Assembly (NCBI RefSeq): GCF_013337285.1
Contig: NZ_SUPW01000009.1
Span: 124,001-188,000 of the forward strand
From: Agrobacterium tumefaciens
GTDB lineage: Bacteria > Pseudomonadota > Alphaproteobacteria > Rhizobiales > Rhizobiaceae
DNA: 64,000 nt
Direction of reading: 5' to 3'
Positions within the stretch are counted from its first letter, which is position 1; each line of letters opens with the position of its first letter. The position numbers were made by a program, and so were the translations under genes. Positions 8,641 to 18,279 of the stretch are shown in pieces. The notes under the pieces were generated by a model. The model saw only the letters and a program-made list of their open reading frames with translations, made no database searches and had not been told where the DNA came from.

Positions 8641-9653
8641 CGAGCCCGCTTCCGCGTCTCAGCCTTGCCATGGACCCGGAGCGGACGCAGCATGTGCTGA
8701 CACCACAGGCGCTCGAAAGGCTGTCGCGGAGCGTCGATATCATCGATATCAACCGGATCTGCGACTTTCACGATCCATCGGTAAAAGACCAGCTGGAACG
8801 GACGGATACTCTCCTGACCGGCTGGGGCTGTCCCGATATCGGCGCACGGGAGTTGGCGTTGATGCCAAGGCTCAAGCTGATTTCCCATGCTGCCGGCACG
8901 GTGAAATATTTCCTCTCGCAGGCGGTCTTTGAGCGCGGCATCACCGTGTGCAGCGCGGCGGAAGCCAATGCGCAGCCGGTCGCCGAATTTACGCAGGCGA
9001 TGATCCTGCTTGCCGGCAAGCGCGTATTCAGCTTCCGACGGTTTTATGGAAACGATCGCGGACGGGAAAACGTCGATCGCCTGCAATCGCAGGCCATCGG
9101 CAATCTTGGCCTGACGGTCGGCGTGGTCGGCGCATCGCGCATCGGGCGTCGGGTCATCAATCTGCTGAAACCCTTCGATCTCGACATCATCCTTTTCGAC
9201 CCGTTTTTAAGCGCAACAGAGGCGGACCGCCTTGGCGTGCGGCTGGTAACGCTTGATGCGCTGATGGCAATGAGCGACGTCATTTCGCTGCATGCACCGT
9301 CGCTGCCGCAGACCCGGCATATGATCGGCGCGGAAGCGCTTGCCCGGATGAAGGATGGCGCAACCCTGATCAACACGGCACGCGGTGCGCTCGTCGATGA
9401 AGAGGCGCTGCTGGCGGAACTAAAAACCGGGCGTATCGAAGCCGTCATCGATGTGACCGATCCGGAAGTGCCGCCGCCGGACTCTGCCTTCTACAGCCTG
9501 CCCAACGTCTTCCTGACGCCGCACATCGCCGGCGCCATTGGCCTCGAACGCGCCAGGCTGGGCGACATGGCAATCGCGGAAATCGAACGCTTCTGTCAGG
9601 GCGCTGCACTTGAACAGCAGGTACGGCCGGAACATCTGGAACTGATCGCATGA
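8637..9653 (+). CDS. D-isomer-specific 2-hydroxyacid dehydrogenase family protein
   Basis: NAD-dependent oxidoreductase of the phosphoglycerate/formate dehydrogenase superfamily, 338 aa. The Rossmann motif GASRIGRRV is at 165-173 and the catalytic triad is recognisable as Arg249 (NTARG), Glu277 (DVTDPEVPP) and His296 (TPHIAG). The G-A-S-x-I-G loop differs slightly from the usual GxGxxG. It is coupled to both neighbours by 4-nt ATGA overlaps. It probably oxidises or reduces a sugar-derived acid or lactone released in the DUF2264 pathway; the substrate cannot be read from the sequence. Confidence 0.88.
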   Translation: MTSPLPRLSLAMDPERTQHVLTPQALERLSRSVDIIDINRICDFHDPSVKDQLERTDTLLTGWGCPDIGARELALMPRLKLISHAAGTVKYFLSQAVFERGITVCSAAEANAQPVAEFTQAMILLAGKRVFSFRRFYGNDRGRENVDRLQSQAIGNLGLTVGVVGASRIGRRVINLLKPFDLDIILFDPFLSATEADRLGVRLVTLDALMAMSDVISLHAPSLPQTRHMIGAEALARMKDGATLINTARGALVDEEALLAELKTGRIEAVIDVTDPEVPPPDSAFYSLPNVFLTPHIAGAIGLERARLGDMAIAEIERFCQGAALEQQVRPEHLELIA

Positions 9654-10432
9654 GAATTTTCGAGCCGGGCCTCTGCTCCGTCACCTTCCGCTCCCTGTCG
9701 CCGCAGGAGGTCATCGACCTTGCCGTCGCAAACGGCATCAGGGCAATCGAATGGGGCGCGGATATCCATGTGCCGCCAGGCGACCTCAAAAACGCAAGGG
9801 ATGTGGCCGAGCGGACCGCTAAAGCGGGCCTCACCGTATCCTCCTACGGCTCCTACATCTTCGCACCGGATTTTACGCGGCAAGATTTGACCGCCGTTCT
9901 CGAAACCGCCAAAGCGCTCGGCACCGGCCATATCCGTATCTGGCCGGGCCAGCGCAAACGTCCCTCCACGGACTACTCTTCCGCCGAGCGCCGCACGGCG
10001 ACCGAGGCACTGGCAGAGATCGCCCGCCATGCGCAAGATTACGGCATGACGATCGGGCTGGAATATCACCCCAATTCACTGACGGACACCCTGCCCTCAG
10101 CCCTGCAACTGGCGCAGGATTTGGCCGCGCCCAATCTCTTTTTCTACTGGCAGCCGGCACCCGGCCTGCCGCTCGAAAAGGCGCTCGCTGAAATATCGGA
10201 AATCGGCTCACGCATCTGCCATCTGCACGTCTTTGCATGGCTTGCCGACACCAGCCGTCTGCCGCTTGCCGAGCGCGCGGATTATTGGCGGTCGTGTGTC
10301 GAGGCGTTGCCGCAGAGCGAATGGACAAAACCGGCTTATGCGATGCTGGAATTCGTCAGGGGTGATGACATCGGCCAATTTGCGGAAGATGCGGTGACGC
10401 TCAGCGAGATCCTCGCCGGTCATACCGATTAG
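9650..10432 (+). CDS. Sugar phosphate isomerase/epimerase family TIM-barrel protein
   Basis: AP endonuclease family 2-like TIM barrel (260 aa), a fold used by xylose isomerase-like epimerases, IolE and IolI. Visible barrel motifs are IRAIEWGADIHVP near residue 31-43, GLEYHPNS near 137-144 and HLHVFAW near 201-207, which supply the usual Glu/His metal ligands. It is last in the LacI-DUF2264-dehydrogenase operon, with a 4-nt overlap to the previous gene. It probably isomerises the product of the dehydrogenase; the substrate is unknown. Confidence 0.85.
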   Translation: MRIFEPGLCSVTFRSLSPQEVIDLAVANGIRAIEWGADIHVPPGDLKNARDVAERTAKAGLTVSSYGSYIFAPDFTRQDLTAVLETAKALGTGHIRIWPGQRKRPSTDYSSAERRTATEALAEIARHAQDYGMTIGLEYHPNSLTDTLPSALQLAQDLAAPNLFFYWQPAPGLPLEKALAEISEIGSRICHLHVFAWLADTSRLPLAERADYWRSCVEALPQSEWTKPAYAMLEFVRGDDIGQFAEDAVTLSEILAGHTD

Positions 10433-10517
10433 TGCACGACTTCAACCTCACACTCGACGTCATCCTCGGCCCTGCGCCGGGGATTTAATCACGTTGAACA
10501 AAATCAACACGTTGCAG

Positions 10518-10540
10518 ATCCTCGGGACAAGCCCGAGGAT
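10518..10540. repeat. REP-like palindrome between convergent operons
   Basis: A perfect 9-bp inverted repeat, ATCCTCGGG-acaag-CCCGAGGAT, lies in the 174-bp gap between convergent genes. A second imperfect GC-rich copy (catcctcggccctgcgccgg) lies upstream at 10461-10480 and a small CGCAA/TTGCG hairpin follows. Such palindromes recur in Agrobacterium intergenic DNA as I recall it. It could also end transcription from both sides. Confidence 0.6.
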
Positions 10541-10606
10541 GAAGAACGCAAGCTTTGCGGGCTTCGTTAGCCGCCCTACGGTGAGACAGCTGCCACCCAC
10601 TCGTTC

Positions 10607-11680
<1,074 letters not shown>

Positions 11681-11757
11681 GCTGTTTCTCCCGACTGTTG
11701 CGCCGCGCAAAGGGCAGCCGCGACAGTGTTGATGGTCTTATAAAATGTTTTCTCGGT

Positions 11758-12633
11758 TCAGCGTTTCATTCCCGTCGTGGCGATGCCTTCGATCAGCAGC
11801 CGCTGGAAAAACAGGAAGAACAGGAAGACCGGCACCAGTGACAGGTTGGACATGGCGAAAAGCGAGGTCCAGTCCGAGCTGCCGGTGGAATCCACGAAGG
11901 ATCTGAGGCCGAGCTGCACGGTGTAGGTGTTGATGTCGTTCAGATAGATCAACGGCCCGAAGAAATCGTCCCAGGTCCAGATGAAGGAAAAGATGGCGGC
12001 CGTCGCCAGAACAGGCATCGATAGCGGCAGCATGATCTTCCAGTAGATGCGGAAGGGCGAGCAGCCATCCATGACAGCCGCCTCGTCCAGTTCACGCGGG
12101 ATACCGCGGAAGAACTGCACCATCAGGAAGATGAAGAAGGCATCCGTCGCGAGGTACTTCGGCACGATCAGCGGCAGCGAGGTGTTCACCCAGCCCATTT
12201 CCAGAAACAGGATGTATTGCGGGATGAGCACGACATGATAGGGCAACATCAAGGTGCCGAGCATCAGCGCGAACCAGAAATTGCGCCCACCGAACCGCAG
12301 CCTCGCAAAGGCGAAGGCTGTGAGCGAGCAGCCGACCACATTGCCGATGGTGGCGAGCACCGAGATGAAGAAGGAGTTCCAGAAAAACTGCCCGAAACTC
12401 ACCTGCAGCCCGGTCCAGCCGCGAATATAGCCGCCGACATCGACCGACGAGGGAATGAGCGAGGAAGAACCAAACAGCTCATCCTGCGGCCGGAACGAAC
12501 CTGAAATCATCCACAGGATCGGATAGAGCATCGCAAATGAAGCGATGATCAGCGCCGTGTGGAGCATCACCGATTTCAGCGGCGAGCGTTGCGGGCCTTG
12601 TCCCGGCCGGGGAGCGGTAACAGCGTCAGTCAT
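11758..12633 (-). CDS. Sugar ABC transporter permease (MalG type)
   Basis: Inner-membrane permease subunit, 291 aa, with about six transmembrane segments beginning at VMLHTALIIASFAMLYPILWMISGSF. The cytoplasmic EAA loop reads DEAAVMDGCSPFRIYWKIMLP and docks the ATPase. It overlaps the preceding permease gene by 8 nt, and the ATPase gene follows after 77 nt. It forms the channel with the MalF-type partner. Confidence 0.93.
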   Translation of the reverse strand: MTDAVTAPRPGQGPQRSPLKSVMLHTALIIASFAMLYPILWMISGSFRPQDELFGSSSLIPSSVDVGGYIRGWTGLQVSFGQFFWNSFFISVLATIGNVVGCSLTAFAFARLRFGGRNFWFALMLGTLMLPYHVVLIPQYILFLEMGWVNTSLPLIVPKYLATDAFFIFLMVQFFRGIPRELDEAAVMDGCSPFRIYWKIMLPLSMPVLATAAIFSFIWTWDDFFGPLIYLNDINTYTVQLGLRSFVDSTGSSDWTSLFAMSNLSLVPVFLFFLFFQRLLIEGIATTGMKR

Positions 12634-13579
12634 CGTAATGCACCCAGTATTTCGCGCTGAGGAACGAGAAGGCCGTGAACAGCGAGATGATGATCACCAA
12701 AATCCAGGCAAGCGCCGAGGCATAGCCCATGCGGAAGAAACCAAAGGCTTCCTGATAGAGGTAGAGCGTGTAGAACAGCGTCGAGTTGATCGGCCCGCCG
12801 GTGCCTTCGGAAATGATGAAGGCGGGCGTGAAGGCCTTGAAGGCGTCGATCGTCTGGATCACCGCATTGAAGAAGATGACAGGCGTCAAAAGCGGCAGGG
12901 TAATGCGGAAGAACTGCCGCATCTTGCCTGCACCATCGATTTCGGCAGCTTCATACATATCCTGCGGGATTTGTCTGAGACCCGCGAGGAAGATGATCAT
13001 CGGCGAGCCGAACTGCCAGACGGACAGGATGACCAGCGTGTAGATCGAATAATCCGGATTGGAAATCCAGCTCGGCCCTTCATAACCGAATGCCTGCCAC
13101 AGGATCATGTTGACGAGACCGTCAGAGGCGAAAAGCTGGCGCCAGAGTACCGCAATCGCCACGCTGGAGCCAAGCAGCGACGGCAGATAGAAGATCGCCC
13201 GGTAGAGCGTCAAACCCTTGATGCCGCGATTGAAGGCAAGCGCCACCAGCAACGCGAAGATGAGCTTCAGCGGCACCGACAGCAGCACATAGGTAAAGGT
13301 CACCTGCATGGCGGCTGCAAATTTCGGATCATCGGTGGCGATGCGCACATAGTTTGCCGCCCCCACCCAGTCCGGCGACTGCAACAGGTCATAATTGGTG
13401 AAGGACAGATAAAGCGACGCGAGCGCCGGGCCCAGCGTGAGGCCGAAGAAGCCAATCAGCCAGGGCAGAAGAAACAGGTAGGCGTGGATGTTGCGATCGA
13501 ACATCCGCCTTGCGCCGCCCCGTTTCGGGAGAGCCACGCCACGGCTCTCCCCCACAAGAGTTTCAGATCGAAATGCCAT
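12626..13579 (-). CDS. Sugar ABC transporter permease (MalF type)
   Basis: Inner-membrane permease subunit, 317 aa. The first membrane span is AYLFLLPWLIGFFGLTLGPAL and the EAA loop reads YEAAEIDGAGKMRQFFRITLP near residue 210-230. The basic ~35-residue N-terminal extension is cytoplasmic. It follows the SBP gene after only 6 nt and overlaps the second permease gene, so SBP, both permeases and ATPase form one operon. Confidence 0.93.
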   Translation of the reverse strand: MAFRSETLVGESRGVALPKRGGARRMFDRNIHAYLFLLPWLIGFFGLTLGPALASLYLSFTNYDLLQSPDWVGAANYVRIATDDPKFAAAMQVTFTYVLLSVPLKLIFALLVALAFNRGIKGLTLYRAIFYLPSLLGSSVAIAVLWRQLFASDGLVNMILWQAFGYEGPSWISNPDYSIYTLVILSVWQFGSPMIIFLAGLRQIPQDMYEAAEIDGAGKMRQFFRITLPLLTPVIFFNAVIQTIDAFKAFTPAFIISEGTGGPINSTLFYTLYLYQEAFGFFRMGYASALAWILVIIISLFTAFSFLSAKYWVHYDD

Positions 13580-13585
13580 ACGCCA

Positions 13586-14875
13586 TCACTTCCGTTTGAT
13601 AACGGTTTCAGATTCCTTGACGAGACGGTCACCGCCCTCTTCAGGCGAAATCTTGCCGAAGCCAACTTCCTCCGCCGTGCGCTTGAGCACGAAGGCGAAT
13701 TCGCCCGCACCCGGAGGTGGCGCCGGCGGCAGATCGCCGACACCGGGGGTAATCTCGGCAATATATTCCACCATGCTCTTGCTGACCTCGTCGAGCTTGG
13801 GGGTAAGCGCGTTACGCATGGATTCCGAGGCCGGAACGCCGCGTTCGACGCCCAGGATGTCGATGCCCTGTGGCTCAGCAACGAGGAAGTTGATGAACCC
13901 AACCGCCTGCTCGATGCCGGCGCTGCCATTGGCGACACTGATGAGCATGGAAGGCTTCAGATAATGGCCGGAAGGGCCATCCTTCGTGCTCTTCGGATAG
14001 GAGCTTATGGCAAGTTTCGCCTTGTTGAGCTTCTGATAACCGACGAACTGGTTGGAATGGGCAAATGCAGTTGCTGCCTTGCCCGTCGTCAGCGGGTTGG
14101 TTTCGATATTGAGCTGGTCGAGCGCCTGCACATCGGCCGGCACACAGGCGCCGCTCTTGCGCAGATCCGCCCAGAGCGTGAACCACTTGGTTGCGTCGGT
14201 CGGGTCGAAGCCGATGCCGCCATCCTGCGTGTAGAGCGATTTGCCGTTCTGGCGCAGCCAGTTTTCGAAGCTCGGCTCCACGCCGCTGGCATCGGCCGTG
14301 GCATAATAACCGGGCTTCGGCTTGTTCTTGCTGAGCTTGGCGGCGTTTTCGGCAAACTCTTCCCAGGTCTGTCCGGTTGACGGCGGTGTCGCGCCGGATT
14401 TTTCCCAGGCCGCCTTGTCGAAGAAGACAGCGCTGGAATTGACCCCGAGGTTGATGCCGTAAAGCTTGCCATCGACCCGACCGGAATCGATGTTCATCTT
14501 GCCGAAGTCCTCGATTTTCAAGCCCTTACCGATATAGTCGTCCAGCGGCGCCAGCGCGCCGCGACGGCCATATTCGAAGATGTAACGATAATCCATCTGA
14601 ATCAGGTCAGGCGCATTGCGGCCGGCCACCTGCGTGGCAAGGCGCGGCCAATAATCACTCCAGCCGGCAAATTCGCCGGCAATGTCGAGATCCGGCTTGG
14701 CCTGCTTATAGGCTGCTATCGCCTTGTTGGTACGATCGGCGCGTTCCTGCGATCCCCACCACAACATCCGCAGCCGCGCGGCCTGAGCCTGCGCTGAACC
14801 GCCCCCCAATGTTGCGAGTGAAAGGGCCGCAAGCCCCGCTGAAAGCACACTTCTCCTGTGAAGCATCACGGACAT
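13586..14875 (-). CDS. Sugar ABC transporter solute-binding protein
   Basis: Family 1 extracellular solute-binding protein, 429 aa, first gene of the ABC operon. The N-terminus (HRRSVLSAGLAALSLATLGGGSAQAQA) has an Arg-Arg pair and hydrophobic core, possibly a Tat or Sec signal. Start chosen at the ATG behind GGGAGGAG; an in-frame ATG at 14971 would add 32 unlikely residues and cross the operator. It is paralogous to the orphan SBP at 4302-5594. Its promoter region is shared with the divergent TetR gene and holds a palindrome repeated before the catabolic operon, so ligand and catabolic substrate are probably linked. Confidence 0.92.
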   Translation of the reverse strand: MSVMLHRRSVLSAGLAALSLATLGGGSAQAQAARLRMLWWGSQERADRTNKAIAAYKQAKPDLDIAGEFAGWSDYWPRLATQVAGRNAPDLIQMDYRYIFEYGRRGALAPLDDYIGKGLKIEDFGKMNIDSGRVDGKLYGINLGVNSSAVFFDKAAWEKSGATPPSTGQTWEEFAENAAKLSKNKPKPGYYATADASGVEPSFENWLRQNGKSLYTQDGGIGFDPTDATKWFTLWADLRKSGACVPADVQALDQLNIETNPLTTGKAATAFAHSNQFVGYQKLNKAKLAISSYPKSTKDGPSGHYLKPSMLISVANGSAGIEQAVGFINFLVAEPQGIDILGVERGVPASESMRNALTPKLDEVSKSMVEYIAEITPGVGDLPPAPPPGAGEFAFVLKRTAEEVGFGKISPEEGGDRLVKESETVIKRK

Positions 14876-14936
14876 TGGCAACTCCTCCCTATTGACTGCC
14901 AAATTGATGATGAGTGCAAACGACACTTGCCGTTTT

Positions 14937-14953
14937 ATAACTAATTGGTTACA
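14937..14953. promoter_or_regulatory. Candidate TetR operator, site 1
   Basis: The near-palindrome ATAACTAATTGGTTACA lies in the divergent SBP/tetR intergenic region. It matches the site at 15864-15880 in 15 of 17 positions. Repetition at the two ends of the TetR gene is strong evidence for a shared operator. Confidence 0.65.
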
Positions 14954-14993
14954 TGGGAACACTGATCGCAAACATTGTCAAGCGGGTGCTGAA

Positions 14994-15692
14994 ATGGAAG
15001 AAACGACAAAAAACCATCAGCCCGATCCGGCTCCTGAGAAAACGCCTGCCCCCAAGCGCAAACGCGCCACCGCACAGGTTCGAAACCCGGAAAGAACCAG
15101 GGCCGCCATCCTTGAAGCCGCTCGCCGCGAGGTGGCCGCCAAGGGGCTGGCGGGCGCACGGATAGACGTCGTCGCCCGCCGCGCCGGCACCAATAAGCGG
15201 ATGATCTACCATTATTTCGGCGACAAGGATGCGCTTTATCTCGCCGTTCTGGAAGACGCCTATCGTCACATCCGCCACACCGAAGGGCGACTCGACCTCA
15301 CCCGCAAGCCGCCTTCGGAGGGGTTGCGGGAGCTTGCGCTTTTCACCTGGCATTATTTCCTCGACCACCCCGAATTCCTGAGCATCCTTGCGACCGAAAA
15401 CCTCAACAAAGCCCGCTATCTCAGGCAATCTCCGACGATTGCGGCCATGCATTCAAATTTCATTTCGGAGCTTGAAGAGGTGCTGCGGCGCGGTCGCGAC
15501 ACCGGCGAATTCCGCGATGGTCTGGATCCGATCGACGTTTATCTGACCATCGCTTCGCTCGGCGCATTCTATCTTTCGAACCGGTTTACGCTGTCGACGA
15601 TCTTCCAGCGCGACCTGACCGACCCTGCCGAACTGGAACGCTGGGGCCAGCACATCGTCAACACGCTGCTTGCTGCAGTGCGGCCAGTCTGA
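14994..15692 (+). CDS. TetR-family transcriptional regulator
   Basis: Probable repressor of the flanking ABC and catabolic operons, 232 aa. The HTH (ILEAARREVAAKGLAGARIDVVARRAGTNKRMIYHYFGDKDALY, residues ~43-86) is typical of TetR; the ligand domain (AMHSNFISELEEVL, GAFYLSNRFTLS) resembles a TetR C-terminal dimer domain. The N-terminal ~35 residues are Lys/Pro-rich and disordered. The start is placed at the ATG of MEETTKNH with a weak GGTG site; an upstream ATG at 14892 is possible but would run through the operator. A terminator follows the stop. Confidence 0.88.
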   Translation: MEETTKNHQPDPAPEKTPAPKRKRATAQVRNPERTRAAILEAARREVAAKGLAGARIDVVARRAGTNKRMIYHYFGDKDALYLAVLEDAYRHIRHTEGRLDLTRKPPSEGLRELALFTWHYFLDHPEFLSILATENLNKARYLRQSPTIAAMHSNFISELEEVLRRGRDTGEFRDGLDPIDVYLTIASLGAFYLSNRFTLSTIFQRDLTDPAELERWGQHIVNTLLAAVRPV

Positions 15693-15726
15693 GCCGGCAG
15701 AACCGAATTCTCGTTTAACAACAGCG

Positions 15727-15767
15727 ACGACGCGCTATTCGCATCCGCGAAGCGCGTCGTTTTCTTT
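15727..15767 (+). terminator. Rho-independent terminator of the tetR gene
   Basis: ACGACGCGC (15727-15735) pairs perfectly with GCGCGTCGT (15752-15760) and is followed by TTTCTTTT. It lies 35 nt after the tetR stop and isolates the next operon, which has its own operator. Confidence 0.8.
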
Positions 15768-15863
15768 TGCGGCGCGGTGGAAACACCTTGCTGCTGCCCC
15801 TCTCGAAATTTGAATTTTGTCCGCCAAAAACACCTTGACAGATCGCATCCTTCACGACCACAA

Positions 15864-15880
15864 ATAACCAAATGGTTACA
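15864..15880. promoter_or_regulatory. Candidate TetR operator, site 2
   Basis: ATAACCAAATGGTTACA contains a perfect TAACCA-aa-TGGTTA dyad and lies 58 bp before the first gene of the catabolic operon. It is nearly identical to the site between the SBP and tetR genes. Confidence 0.65.
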
Positions 15881-15938
15881 AATTGCCATGTTTGACGGAA
15901 GCGGCATTTCGGGAGAGAGCCGCCTTGGGAGGAAATTC

Positions 15939-17081
15939 ATGAAACGTATCGGCGTCATCATGCACGGCATCACCGGCCGCATGGGTTACAACCAGCATCT
16001 CGTGCGCTCCGTTCTCGCTATTCGCGATCAGGGCGGCGTGCTTTTGAAGAACGGCGAAAGGGTCATGCTCGACCCCATTCTGGTCGGTCGCAATGGCGCG
16101 AAGATCGAGGAAATCGCTAGGAAGCACAATGTCGCCCGCTGGACGACCGATATCGATGCTGCTTTGGCGAACCCTGATGACACGCTGTTCTTCGATGCCG
16201 GCACCACGCAGATGCGCGGCAGCCTTTTGGAGAAGGCCATCAAGGCCGGCAAGAACGTCTATTGCGAGAAACCCATTTCCGACACCATGGAAGAGGCGCT
16301 GGCGATTGCCCGGCTGGCCGAAAGCGCCAGCATCAAACACGGCGTGGTGCAGGACAAGCTGTTCCTGCCGGGCCTTCGCAAGCTCGCCATGCTGCGCGAC
16401 AGCGGCTTTTTCGGCAAAATCCTCTCGGTGCGCGGCGAGTTTGGTTATTGGGTATTCGAGGGCGACTGGCAGCCGGCGCAGCGCCCTTCATGGAATTACC
16501 GCCTGAAGGATGGCGGCGGCATCATTCTCGATATGCTGTGCCACTGGCGTTATGTGCTCGACAACCTCTTCGGCCCGGTGAAATCGGTAAGCTGCCTTGG
16601 CGCGACCCATATTCCCGAGCGTTTCGACGAACAGGGCAAAGCTTATAAGGCGGATGCGGACGATGCGGCCTATGCCACTTTCGAGCTGGAAGGCGGCGCT
16701 ATCGCCCACATCAACTCCTCATGGGCGGTGCGCGTGCGCCGCGACGATCTCGTCACCTTCCAGGTGGATGGCACCCATGGCTCGGCGGTGGCGGGCCTGA
16801 CGAAATGCTTTACCCAGCACCGCACCAACACGCCGAAGCCGGTGTGGAACCCCGACCAGCCGCAAACCATCGATTTCTACAAGACCTGGCAGGAGGTTCC
16901 TGACAACGTCACCTATGACAACGGCTTCAAGGCGCAGTGGGAAATGTTCGTGCGCCATCTCGTCGATAATGACCCATGGCCCTACGGGCTGATGGAAGGC
17001 GTGAAGGGCGTGCAGCTTGCCGAGCTGGGGCTGAGATCGTGGAAGGAACGCCGCTGGCTCGACGTTCCCGCCATTTCGTAA
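15939..17081 (+). CDS. Gfo/Idh/MocA family sugar oxidoreductase
   Basis: NAD(P)-dependent dehydrogenase, 380 aa. The N-terminal Rossmann fold begins KRIGVIMHGITGRMGYNQHL, an unusual H-G-x-x-G-R-M-G nucleotide loop, and carries the family motif CEKPISDT (lysine of the EKP triad) near residue 109-116. The C-terminal alpha/beta domain includes GGGIILDMLCHW with its catalytic His. The start is preceded by GGGAGGAAATTC. It is the first gene of the operon behind TetR site 2. The likely first step is oxidation of an imported sugar or sugar lactone; substrate unknown. Confidence 0.88.
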   Translation: MKRIGVIMHGITGRMGYNQHLVRSVLAIRDQGGVLLKNGERVMLDPILVGRNGAKIEEIARKHNVARWTTDIDAALANPDDTLFFDAGTTQMRGSLLEKAIKAGKNVYCEKPISDTMEEALAIARLAESASIKHGVVQDKLFLPGLRKLAMLRDSGFFGKILSVRGEFGYWVFEGDWQPAQRPSWNYRLKDGGGIILDMLCHWRYVLDNLFGPVKSVSCLGATHIPERFDEQGKAYKADADDAAYATFELEGGAIAHINSSWAVRVRRDDLVTFQVDGTHGSAVAGLTKCFTQHRTNTPKPVWNPDQPQTIDFYKTWQEVPDNVTYDNGFKAQWEMFVRHLVDNDPWPYGLMEGVKGVQLAELGLRSWKERRWLDVPAIS

Positions 17082-17091
17082 GGAGGCCAAG

Positions 17092-18255
17092 GTGAGCGAA
17101 CTCAAGCTTCCGAGGGAAGACCGCAGCATCGAGGTCTACAGACTATCAGGCACGCCGGTTCCCGTCGAAAAACGAAGTGCTGCGGATTTCAACCGCGTCG
17201 CTTTCGCCGCCGCCCATGTGGTGGCCGATCCGTTTGCCGATAACGACCCGTGGCTGACGCCCGCCATCGACTGGGACGCAACCCTGCGCTTCCGTCACCG
17301 CCTGTGGGACCTCGGCCTCGGTGTCGCCGAGGCGATGGATACTGCACAGCGCGGCATGGGGCTGGCATGGCCACAGGCGCAGGAACTGATCTCCCGTTCG
17401 CTGAAGGAAGCAGCGCCCCGCAAGGATGCGCTGATTGCCTGCGGCGTGGGCACCGACCATCTGAATGGCGGCGGTTATGATCTAAACCAGATTACCGACT
17501 CTTATCTGGAACAGCTTGATTTTGTTCAGGGAGAAGGCGGGCGGGTAATCCTGATGGCGAGCCGCGCGCTGGCCGCTGCTGCCCGTTCCCCGGATGATTA
17601 TCTCAAGGCTTATGCCAAGGTGCTTTCCCGCGCCGAGCAGAAAGTGGTGATCCACTGGCTGGGTGAGATGTTCGACCCGGCGCTCGAGGGTTACTGGGGT
17701 TCCGGCGACCATATGACGGCCATGGAAACCTGCCTTGCCATGATCGAGGAAAATGCCGACAAGATCGACGGCATCAAGATTTCGCTTCTTTCCAAGGAGA
17801 AGGAAATCGCCATGCGCCGCCGCCTGCCGGCAGGCGTGCGCATGTATACCGGCGACGACTTCAATTATGCCGAACTGATCGCCGGTGATGAACAGGGCCA
17901 TTCGGACGCTCTGCTCGGCATTTTCGACGCCATTGCGCCGGCCGCCTCCAAGGCGCTGGCCAGCCTGAAGCGCGGCGCGGACAATGAATTCTTCGATATT
18001 CTGGAGCCGACCGTGGCGTTGTCACGCCATATCTTCAAGGCCCCGACCCGCTTCTACAAGACCGGCGTGGTGTTCCTCGCCTATCTCAACGGGTTGCAGG
18101 AGCATTTCACCATGGTTGGCGGGCAGGAAAGCACCCGCTCCACCCAGCATTTCGCCGAGCTTTTCCGGCTGGCGGACAAGGCCAATGTGCTGGCCGAGCC
18201 GGATCTGGCGACGCATCGTATGAAGGCGTTTCTGGCCGTCCGCGGCATCGACTGA
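17092..18255 (+). CDS. DUF993 family, dihydrodipicolinate synthase-like TIM barrel
   Basis: Protein of 387 aa that I place in DUF993, a group related to the DHDPS/N-acetylneuraminate lyase superfamily. Supporting motifs are ACGVGTDHLNGGGYD, VVIHWLGEMFDP, DGIKISLLSKEKE with a possible Schiff-base Lys229, and MYTGDDFNYAELI, which resembles the DHDPS G-D-D strand. This suggests a class I aldolase or lyase cutting an oxidised sugar. The start is GTG, 6 nt behind AGGAGG and 10 nt after the dehydrogenase stop. The reaction has not been established to my knowledge. Confidence 0.8.
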   Translation: MSELKLPREDRSIEVYRLSGTPVPVEKRSAADFNRVAFAAAHVVADPFADNDPWLTPAIDWDATLRFRHRLWDLGLGVAEAMDTAQRGMGLAWPQAQELISRSLKEAAPRKDALIACGVGTDHLNGGGYDLNQITDSYLEQLDFVQGEGGRVILMASRALAAAARSPDDYLKAYAKVLSRAEQKVVIHWLGEMFDPALEGYWGSGDHMTAMETCLAMIEENADKIDGIKISLLSKEKEIAMRRRLPAGVRMYTGDDFNYAELIAGDEQGHSDALLGIFDAIAPAASKALASLKRGADNEFFDILEPTVALSRHIFKAPTRFYKTGVVFLAYLNGLQEHFTMVGGQESTRSTQHFAELFRLADKANVLAEPDLATHRMKAFLAVRGID

Positions 18256-18279
18256 CGCAGAACAAGGGGAGATACAGAG

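Noticed and set aside
12545-14380. 611-aa open frame on the plus strand
   Set aside because: Antisense to the permease and SBP genes, which have clear family motifs; the frame is charged low-complexity sequence without domains.
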